From: Amycolatopsis sp. CA-126428 | GTDB taxonomy: Bacteria; Actinomycetota; Actinomycetes; Mycobacteriales; Pseudonocardiaceae | Assembly (NCBI RefSeq): GCF_002904335.1 | Contig: NZ_PPHF01000090.1 | Coordinates: 1 to 34,219, forward strand | Direction: 5' to 3' | Length of the DNA: 34,219 bases | In this document: positions 6,956-13,781 of the stretch, in pieces | Position numbering within the stretch: position 1 is the first letter of the stretch | Layout of the letters: each line of letters starts with the position of its first letter | Program-made: the position numbers and the translations under genes | Notes under the pieces: generated by a model | What the model was told of the DNA's origin: nothing | The model's database searches: none | Seen by the model: the letters and a program-made list of their open reading frames with translations, nothing else

Positions 6956-9808
6956 TCAGGAGGGGAGCGTCCAGCGCTGGTTGGCGCCGCCGGTGCAGCC
7001 CCGGATCACCAGCTGCGTGCCGGGCATGGTGGACGAGCCGGGATCGTCGAGGCACTTACCCGACTGCGGGTTGAGCACCGAAGCGTCGCTGCGGGGCTGC
7101 CAAACCTGCGCCGCGCTGCCGTTGCAGGCGTACAACTGCACCGGCGTGCCGTCGGCGGTACCTCCCGCCGTGACGTCCAGGCACTTGCCGAGGGCTTGCA
7201 GGGTGCCGCCTTGGGCGGTCCAGCTCTGCGCGCTGCTGCTGTTGCAAGTGTAGATCTGGACGGGGGTACCGTTGGCCGCGGCGGCGGCGCGGACGTCGGC
7301 GCACAGGTTCTGATAGCCGACGATCGGCGCGGACCCGCCGAGCGTGACGCTGCCGGTGAGCCGGATGTCGCGCGAAGACGCGCCGATCTGGATTTGATAA
7401 CTGCCGGCGGTCCGGGTCCAGTAGCCGCCGGTCCATGCCTGGAAGCTGCGAGCGTCGAGCGTGGTGGTGACCCGCTGGGTCTGGCCCGGGCTCAGCGTGA
7501 CCTTGCTGAAGCCCCGTAAGTTCTTCGCCGGTTCGCCGGTGCTCGCCGGCTGCCCGACATAGACCTGGGGGACTTCCGACCCGGCACGAGTGCCGGTGTT
7601 GGAGACGTCGAAGGCCACGGTGACACCGGTGGCGGCAGGGGCGCTGACGGTCAGGTTGGCGTACCGGAAGGTGGTGTAGGACAGTCCGTACCCGAAGGGG
7701 AACAGGGGCGCGATGCCGTGACGGTCATACCAGCGGTATCCGACGTCGATGCCTTCGGAGTACTGCACGCTGCCGTTCTGCCCCGGCCACTGGGCAGCGG
7801 TGTGCGCTGGGACGTCGGCGAGTGAGGCCGGGAACGTGACCGGCAGCTTGCCGGACGGGTTGACGTCACCGAAGAGGATCGAGGCGAGTGCGTTGCCGTA
7901 CTCCTGGCCCGGGTACCAGCTCTCGATGATGCCGCGCACCGAGCCGGCCCACGGCATCGTCACGGCCGAGCCGCTGTTCACTACGACGACGGTATTCGGG
8001 TTGACGGCCGCGACGTCGGCGACCAGCTGGTTCTGTTCGGCGGGCAGGTTCAGATCGGGCAGGTCGCTGCCTTCGGCCTCGAAGCGGCCGACGAACACGA
8101 CGGCCAGGTTCGCAGCGCGGGCCGCGGCGACCGCCTGGTCGTGCGCGGTGGCGCTGCCCGTCACCCGCCAGCTCTGCGCGGGGCTCGTGTTGCACGCGTA
8201 AAGCTGCAGGTGGACGCCGTTGGCGGGGTTGGCGGCGGGCACGTCGAGACACTTCCCGGACGCCGGGTTGACCAGCGAGCCGCCGGAGACCGACCACTGC
8301 TGGGCGCCGGTGCCGTTGCAGTCGTACAGCTCGATCTTCGTGCCGTCGCCAGTGGCGCCGCCCGCGACGTCCAGGCACTTGTCGAGCGCCCGCACGGTTC
8401 CGTCCGCGCCGGCGGTCCAGATCTGGGCGGCGCTGCTGTTGCAGTCGTAGAGCTGGACGGGGGTGCCGTTGGTGTCGTCGGCCGCGGCGACGTCAACGCA
8501 CTTGCCGGCCAGACCGTAAATCGGTCCGGAGGTGCTGCCGGAGGTGTAGGTGACCGCAGCAGCGGAGCCGGCGCGCGCCTGGATCCCTCGGAAAGGACTG
8601 ATCGCACTGCTGGGCTTGACGCCCGCGCTGCCGCCACCCTGGTACAGCGGGGCGGCGTCGCCGCCGCTGCCGAGCACGGCGATCGACTTGGTGGCGGACG
8701 TGATCGGCAACGTCGCGTCCGCGTTCTTAAGCAGCACTGTGCCCGCCGCGGCGACCTGGCGGGTCAGGGCGGTGTGCGCGGCCGAAGTGACCGTAGTCTC
8801 CAGGGTGCCGGTCTGGGCGTGGTCGAACAGCCCGCGCCGGAACATCGAAGTGAGGATGCGCCGGACATGCTCGTCGATCGTGGCCGGGGAAACCTGGCCG
8901 TTGTTCACCGCGGTGGTGAGCGCGGCACCGTAATACCGGCTGTCGGGCATCTCCATGTCCAGGCCGTTGTTGGCCGAGGCGACGGTGGAGTGGGTGGCTC
9001 CCCAGTCGGCGGTGACGAAGCCGCCGAAGCCCCATTCGTTCTTCAGTATCGTGTTCTGCAGCGGGCCGTTCTCGCAGGCAAACGGTCCGTTGATCGCGGA
9101 GTAGGAGCACATGACGGAGTCGGCACCGCCGGTCTTCACCGACGTTTCGAAGGCGGGCAGGTAGATTTCTCGCTCGGTGCGGTCGCTGACGATCGCGTTG
9201 TCGGCGCTGCTGTTGCGGTTGGTTTCCTGGTTGTAGACGGCGTAGTGCTTGACCTGGGCCATCGGGCCCTGGCTCTGGATGCCCTGGATGTCTGCGGCGC
9301 CCAGCTGTCCGGCGAGGTAGGGGTCCTCGCCCAGCGACTCGAAGGCGCGGCCCCACCGTGGGTCCCGCACGATGTTGATGGTGGGGCCGAGCTCGACGTT
9401 GGTGCCTTTACCCCACTGCTCGGCGCCTATCGTCTCGCCGTACTGGCGCATCAAGCCGGTGTCCCAGCTCGCCGCGCCGGATACGGGGGAGGCGAGCTGG
9501 GTGACGCCGGTGACGCCGTCGCCGACCCCGGCCGGTCCGTCTTGCAGGTGCAGGGCGGGGATCCCGAGGCGGGGGTTGGCGTCGACGCAGCCGACGTAGC
9601 CGCAGGACGCACCGCCGTGCAGCATCGTCAGCTTTTCGGCCTGGGTCATCGCCGCCAACAGTTCGGCGGCGCGTTGCTCGGGGGTTTGGGCGGTGTTCAT
9701 CCAGGGCTGGGCGGCCGCCTGCACCACCTGCGCCCCGCCGACGGCGAGCAGGAGGGCGGAGGCAGCGGCGAGGAGCGAACGGGACACCCGGGGTCGAGAC
9801 GTGCGCAT
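6956..9808 (-). CDS. Secreted GH3 beta-glycosidase with an internal and a C-terminal ricin module
   Basis: 950 aa. The ATG at 9808 has GAGGAGG upstream and begins a signal peptide (cleavage near residue 32). The GH3 TIM barrel spans about 35-330, with DPRWGRAFESLGEDPYLAG, KHYAVYNQETNR and the nucleophile in FVTADWG (D268). The second GH3 domain (about 350-690) includes the acid/base loop FEAEGSDLPDLNLP (E577 or E579). A complete CBM13 trefoil (about 428-548) is inserted into this second domain, just before that loop, at a point where many GH3 enzymes carry a PA14 domain. A fibronectin-III-like domain (about 700-800) and a second CBM13 (about 822-950) follow. The family includes beta-glucosidases, beta-xylosidases and N-acetylglucosaminidases; the substrate cannot be fixed here. 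Confidence 0.9.
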   Translation of the reverse strand: MRTSRPRVSRSLLAAASALLLAVGGAQVVQAAAQPWMNTAQTPEQRAAELLAAMTQAEKLTMLHGGASCGYVGCVDANPRLGIPALHLQDGPAGVGDGVTGVTQLASPVSGAASWDTGLMRQYGETIGAEQWGKGTNVELGPTINIVRDPRWGRAFESLGEDPYLAGQLGAADIQGIQSQGPMAQVKHYAVYNQETNRNSSADNAIVSDRTEREIYLPAFETSVKTGGADSVMCSYSAINGPFACENGPLQNTILKNEWGFGGFVTADWGATHSTVASANNGLDMEMPDSRYYGAALTTAVNNGQVSPATIDEHVRRILTSMFRRGLFDHAQTGTLETTVTSAAHTALTRQVAAAGTVLLKNADATLPITSATKSIAVLGSGGDAAPLYQGGGSAGVKPSSAISPFRGIQARAGSAAAVTYTSGSTSGPIYGLAGKCVDVAAADDTNGTPVQLYDCNSSAAQIWTAGADGTVRALDKCLDVAGGATGDGTKIELYDCNGTGAQQWSVSGGSLVNPASGKCLDVPAANPANGVHLQLYACNTSPAQSWRVTGSATAHDQAVAAARAANLAVVFVGRFEAEGSDLPDLNLPAEQNQLVADVAAVNPNTVVVVNSGSAVTMPWAGSVRGIIESWYPGQEYGNALASILFGDVNPSGKLPVTFPASLADVPAHTAAQWPGQNGSVQYSEGIDVGYRWYDRHGIAPLFPFGYGLSYTTFRYANLTVSAPAATGVTVAFDVSNTGTRAGSEVPQVYVGQPASTGEPAKNLRGFSKVTLSPGQTQRVTTTLDARSFQAWTGGYWTRTAGSYQIQIGASSRDIRLTGSVTLGGSAPIVGYQNLCADVRAAAAANGTPVQIYTCNSSSAQSWTAQGGTLQALGKCLDVTAGGTADGTPVQLYACNGSAAQVWQPRSDASVLNPQSGKCLDDPGSSTMPGTQLVIRGCTGGANQRWTLPS

Positions 9809-9842
9809 AGTGCCTCCTCAAGATCGTCGATCGGAAGGTCTA

Positions 9843-10230
9843 GGTTCAGCTGGTGGTGTTCGTAGGACATCGTCAGGGCGGTGGCCGCCGGGGTCCGCCG
9901 ATCACCGGCGTTCCAGGTGGTTCGCGCCCACGCGGTGCACGTGATGGCTGTGCCACTGGCCGCAGGGTCGCAAGGCTCCGATCCCTTGGGCGTTCCAGTC
10001 GTCGATGGTGAACATCAGGGTCCCCCAATCCGTGCTGCCGGACGGGATTATGGTGTCGCTGAGTCTGCTTCCCGAGCTCCAGATACGGCCGCCGTCCACC
10101 GGTCCAGCCAGATCTCATCGCCGGCCACGCCGCCGTCGATCGACGCCCAGCCTCTCGCTTCGGCGTCGTCGGAGTGCAGCGACAGGGAGCGGTAGCGACC
10201 GGAGACGCGCCGTAACCCTGGCTGGGGACG
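9843..10230 (-). pseudogene. Decayed GH76-like secreted protein, N-terminal remnant
   Basis: Three frames in succession on the minus strand give one protein. First YRSLSLHSDDAEARGW and GGVAGDEIWLDR (10194 downward), then after a frameshift DGGRIWSSGSRLSDT and STDWGTLMFTIDDWNAQGI, then after a second frameshift AITCTAWARTTWNAGDRRT and PAATALTMSYEH. I recall this order from secreted actinobacterial proteins of the GH76/six-hairpin group that start with a DGGRTW repeat and end in WNAWDRRTAAATALM before an alpha-mannanase-like domain. Both ends are missing: there is no signal peptide, and the sequence runs into the GH3 ribosome-binding site. Family assignment is moderate; pseudogene status is clear. 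Confidence 0.65.
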
Positions 10231-10296
10231 CTGTCACTGTGCATTCCGTCGCGAGGATCTGTGGGTTTCCATCAGTCAACCGATCTGCTCGTGCGG

Positions 10297-11424
10297 TCAG
10301 GCGGAGGCGGGCGTCCATTTCTGGTTCGGGCCGCCGTTGCAATCCCACAGGACGAGCTGGGTGCCGTCGGCGCTGGAGGAAGCGGGGTCGTCCAGGCATC
10401 GGCCCGAGGCGGGGTTGCGGTAGCCGCCGTTGTAGGGCTGCCACTGCTGGTTGCTGCCTCCGTGGCAGTCCCAGATGGCCACCGCCGTCCCGTTCGCGGT
10501 GCCGTAGCCGGTGGCGTCGAGGCACTTGCCCAAAGCCTGCATGGTTCCGTCGGGGAAGTTGCTCCAAAGCTGGGCGACGGTCGCGTTGCAGCCCCAGATC
10601 TGCGCGATGGTGCCGTTGGCACTGTCGCCGGCGTTGACGTCCAGGCACTTTCCGGCGATGCCCGAACGCACCGCGCGTCCGGCGGTGCCCGGCGGCTTGA
10701 TCCATCCGGCGCTGTCGGCCGCCTGGATGCCCGCATCGAACGCGTCGGCCATCTTGCGGTAGCCGTTGTCGTTGGGGTGCAACGCATCTGACAGGTCGGC
10801 GGTGTTCAGTGCGCTCATGTCGACGTAGCGGACGAGCCGACCCGCGGCCTGCTCCTGTTGCACGATGCCGGGGATAGCGGCGTTGAAGGGCCCGCGCAGC
10901 GGTTCTTCGGTGGAACTGGTGGAGATGATCACTGAGCCGACCAGCACGGTCGCATCCGGGGCGTCGCGGGTGATCTGGTCGAGCAGGGCGTGCAGCCGGT
11001 CCGGCGCCGTGGGCACCTGGTACTGCTGCCCGAGGTCGTTGGTGCCGATCTCCAGGGTGACGACGTTGGGCCGGTACCGGGCGAGGGTGTAGTCGGCGAT
11101 GCCGGCGATCTGGTCGATGCGCCAGCCGGAGTGGCCCTCGTTGTCCGGATCGGCCATGTCACCGTTGCGTCCGCTGCCGACCATGTCGACCGCGTGTCCT
11201 TCGGCCCGTAGCCGATCCGAGAGGAACGCCCGGTAACTGTTCCCCGTGCTGCTGCCGATTCCCCAGGTGATCGAGTCACCCAAGGGCAGTACCCGCAGCG
11301 TGGCTGCCGCCGCCGTGGCAGCGGCAGCGGCAGCCATGCTTGTTGCCTCGGCCACCGCCGGCAATGCGGCCGTGCACGCGAGTGCCGTGATCGTGACGCA
11401 GGCAGCTTTCAACCCGTTCATCAT
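10297..11424 (-). CDS. Secreted SGNH/GDSL hydrolase with CBM13 ricin module
   Basis: 375 aa from the ATG at 11424 (the next codon, 11421, is also ATG); AGGAGG lies 4 nt upstream. An upstream in-frame start would add a non-signal peptide and is not favoured. The signal peptide is followed by an Ala/Thr-rich spacer. SGNH blocks are all present: LPLGDSITWG (S51 nucleophile), GSGRNGD, EIGTNDL (N129), and SDALHPND (D213, H216). The catalytic domain ends near residue 245; a three-lobed CBM13 occupies about 255-375. Such enzymes are usually carbohydrate or acyl esterases, for example deacetylating wall polysaccharides. The gene starts 30 bp after the six-hairpin glycosidase gene and is surely in its operon. 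Confidence 0.9.
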   Translation of the reverse strand: MMNGLKAACVTITALACTAALPAVAEATSMAAAAAATAAAATLRVLPLGDSITWGIGSSTGNSYRAFLSDRLRAEGHAVDMVGSGRNGDMADPDNEGHSGWRIDQIAGIADYTLARYRPNVVTLEIGTNDLGQQYQVPTAPDRLHALLDQITRDAPDATVLVGSVIISTSSTEEPLRGPFNAAIPGIVQQEQAAGRLVRYVDMSALNTADLSDALHPNDNGYRKMADAFDAGIQAADSAGWIKPPGTAGRAVRSGIAGKCLDVNAGDSANGTIAQIWGCNATVAQLWSNFPDGTMQALGKCLDATGYGTANGTAVAIWDCHGGSNQQWQPYNGGYRNPASGRCLDDPASSSADGTQLVLWDCNGGPNQKWTPASA

Positions 11425-11454
11425 CCATCCTCCTGCTCGCAGTAAGCACAATTC

Positions 11455-13425
11455 CTAAGTGGACAGTCCCCATTGCTGGTTGGCGGCTGCGGTGCAGTCC
11501 CAGATCTGCACCTGGGTGCCCCAGGTGGTGGACCACCCGGGTACGTCCAGGCACCGGGCCGACTGGGGGTTGTACAGCGAGCCGTCCGGGCGGGGCACCC
11601 AGACCTGCGCGTCGGTGCCGTTGCAGTCGTAGAGGCTCACCAGGGTGCCGTTGGTGGTGCCGCCGCCGTTGACGTCGAGGCACTTGCCGAGGACGTGCAG
11701 GGTGTTGCCGGCCCGGTCGGTGGTCCACTGCTGGGCGGCACTGCCGTTGCAGGTCCAGAGTTGGATCGGGGTGGCGTTCGCGCTGCTCGCGTTGCGCACG
11801 TCCAGGCACAAGCCCCCGTAGCCGCTGACGGCGCTGGGCTGGTGGTCGGTCATGGTGATCACGAGCGAGTGAGTTCCGCTGAGGGTGGCGGGCAGGAAGT
11901 GGTCGGACCGGTCGACCCCGTCGACCTTGAAGGAGGCGATGATGTTGCCGGAACCACGCAAGGTGACGTCGAGGTTCGCTGCCCGGTAGTGCAGCCCGGA
12001 CAGGGTCACCTCGCCCCAGCCCCACGGCAGCGTCGGTGTCCAGGTGATGCCGTCCGGGGTGAGGTTCATCCCGAATAGGCCGTTGTCCACCATCCGCAGG
12101 TAGGCCGTCGCCGACCAGGTCTGGTCCCGCACCGGTCCCCAGTGGCCACCGGTTTGCCAGCCGCCGTCCGGGACGCCGGAGAGGAAGTTGTAGATCTCGT
12201 AGAACCCGCCGCTGGTGTTGGCGAGTGCGGCGAGTGTGGTGGCTTCGGTGGCGAAGCGGGCCTGGTTGCCGGTTTTGGCGGCGGCTTCGGCCCAATAGCC
12301 TTGGATCATCGGCCAGACGCTGACGTTGTGCCGGCCGGGTCGGCTGTCGTCGTAACGGGGGAAGTGCGGGTACACGTCCACGATGCCGTGGGGCTGAACG
12401 TGGGCGTTCTGCATGATCGACCGGGCCTGGGCGGTGCTCGCAATGCCGAAGAGGACGGCGAACGAGAGGCCGGTGCCCTCCTCGGAGGGATCCAGCGCGC
12501 CGGTCGGGCCGCCGTCACCGTTGTGGATCAGGTAACCGTAGGTGCCTTTGGCGGGGATCCAGAAGTGCCGATTGATGCTCGACTTCAGGGCGTCCGCTGC
12601 CGCGTTTTGGGCCGTGACTTCGGCGGCGGGCCGGGCGAGGGCGGATGCCATCATGGCTGCGCTGCGGAATGCCGAGTAATACAGCGTGTTGGTGCTCAAC
12701 GTCATGAGCTTGTCGGTCGGGTAAGAGCCGACGAAGCCGCCTTTGCTTTCGGTGCCGTCGGCCGGTGGGGCGGGGTAGCCCGCGATGCCGTCGTTGAAGA
12801 ACGACGGGCCTTGGAACAGGCCGTAGGTGGAGTTGAAGTTCGCGCTTTTGCGTGTGTTCAGAGTGTCGACGGCGGTCTGATACGCGTTGGCCAGGAAGGT
12901 TCGGTCGCCGGTGACCAGGTAGTGGTTCAAGGCGGCGGTCAACCACACGACCTGGTCCCACCACTGGTCGTCCTGCTGGAGTATCAACTGGCCGTTGGCC
13001 TGCCTGCGGACCACCGACCACAGGGTGTTCGCGGCGGTGGCGGGATCGAGCAGGCTCGCCGCGTTCCACGAGTTGACCGATGCGTCCCTGGTCCACGGCT
13101 GCGGGTATTCGGCACCCGCGCGTAGAAATGTTCCCGGAGGATCGGTCAACAGGCCCGACTGGTTGTATACGGCCGGGTCGTAGCGGACGGTGTTGATATC
13201 GAGGACATTGTTCAGAGCCTTCGTGTATGCGGCGCCCAGCGTCGATTGAGCGTTCGCGTCGGCAAATCGCAGGGTGGGCCGGCCGGTCGCAGCGGGTTGA
13301 GTGACTTGTCGTGGTCCGTCGAGGGGGGAACCGGAAGCCACGCCGGGAGCGAGCGAAGCGGTCAAGGCGAGGCAGCAGGCGACCCGGAGCCAGCGCCGGG
13401 CTGCGTCACGGCGATGTGTGTACAT
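11455..13425 (-). CDS. Secreted six-hairpin glycosidase with CBM13 module, family uncertain
   Basis: 656 aa. The ATG at 13425 is preferred over 13446 because GGAGATCTTC stands directly before it, as GGAGATCTTCC does before the GH59 start, and because it opens with a standard signal peptide (RRDAARRWLR, hydrophobic core). The main domain (about 50-430) has the helical-hairpin look of an (alpha/alpha)6 glycosidase: YPQPWTRDASVNSWNAA, LILQQDDQWWDQVVWLTAA, LFQGPSFFNDGIAGYP, RYDDSRPGRHNVSVWPMIQG. The acids in TRD and QQDDQ are candidates for catalysis. It recalls clan-G/GH63- or GH37-like enzymes, but I cannot place the family. A beta-rich linker domain (about 440-515) leads to a CBM13 (about 528-656). 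It is first gene of an operon with the SGNH hydrolase, under a LacI-type operator. Confidence 0.8.
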   Translation of the reverse strand: MYTHRRDAARRWLRVACCLALTASLAPGVASGSPLDGPRQVTQPAATGRPTLRFADANAQSTLGAAYTKALNNVLDINTVRYDPAVYNQSGLLTDPPGTFLRAGAEYPQPWTRDASVNSWNAASLLDPATAANTLWSVVRRQANGQLILQQDDQWWDQVVWLTAALNHYLVTGDRTFLANAYQTAVDTLNTRKSANFNSTYGLFQGPSFFNDGIAGYPAPPADGTESKGGFVGSYPTDKLMTLSTNTLYYSAFRSAAMMASALARPAAEVTAQNAAADALKSSINRHFWIPAKGTYGYLIHNGDGGPTGALDPSEEGTGLSFAVLFGIASTAQARSIMQNAHVQPHGIVDVYPHFPRYDDSRPGRHNVSVWPMIQGYWAEAAAKTGNQARFATEATTLAALANTSGGFYEIYNFLSGVPDGGWQTGGHWGPVRDQTWSATAYLRMVDNGLFGMNLTPDGITWTPTLPWGWGEVTLSGLHYRAANLDVTLRGSGNIIASFKVDGVDRSDHFLPATLSGTHSLVITMTDHQPSAVSGYGGLCLDVRNASSANATPIQLWTCNGSAAQQWTTDRAGNTLHVLGKCLDVNGGGTTNGTLVSLYDCNGTDAQVWVPRPDGSLYNPQSARCLDVPGWSTTWGTQVQIWDCTAAANQQWGLST

Positions 13426-13567
13426 GAAGATCTCCAACTTCGACATCGTTGTCGGTCAACGTGCCCGGTCGTCGGCGGTTCGGGTGGTGCGCCTCGGTCG
13501 AGTTTTCGAGGCGGCGCGTACTTGGGGCATTCCAGCCGCCATCGGGACAAGCGGTGGGGCAAATGCG

Positions 13568-13615
13568 GGAGAGCGCTCTCCAATTCAGTCTCACCTCACC
13601 TGCCGTCGGTGTCAA
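13568..13615 (-). promoter_or_regulatory. Promoter with LacI-type (CebR-like) operator for the six-hairpin GH operon
   Basis: Reading the minus strand: -35 TTGACA (13615-13610), 17-bp spacer, weak -10 GAGACT (13592-13587), then the perfect 14-bp palindrome GGAGAGCGCTCTCC (13581-13568) over the predicted start point. The core GAGCGCTC is that of LacI-family sugar repressor operators; the Streptomyces CebR box is TGGGAGCGCTCCCA. A site over +1 implies repression relieved by a sugar. No lacI-type gene is in the window. Confidence 0.7.
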
Positions 13616-13717
13616 TCGTCACGGCGCATTCTGTCTCTACTTGACAAAATTGTCCGGTAACGGAAATCCGTTGCGGCGGTGAATGGCTTGAATAAGCCTT
13701 TCTCGGGCGCAATCGTG

Positions 13718-13759
13718 GCCACGGCGGGAGCGGCGGCGCTGAGCCGCTCCCGCCGTGGC
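13718..13759 (-). terminator. Terminator hairpin after GH59 gene
   Basis: A perfect 17-bp GC-rich inverted repeat, arms 13718-13734 and 13743-13759 with an 8-nt loop, begins 23 bp past the GH59 stop codon. No U-tract follows, which is common in actinomycetes. It would end the GH92-GH59 transcript. Confidence 0.85.
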
Positions 13760-13781
13760 GGCGAATGTGGTCGCTGACTAC

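Noticed and set aside
8141..9865. Long plus-strand ORF of 574 codons opposite the GH3 gene
   Set aside because: It lies wholly antisense to a clear GH3 gene; its Gly/Arg/Val-rich composition is the usual mirror of high-GC coding DNA.
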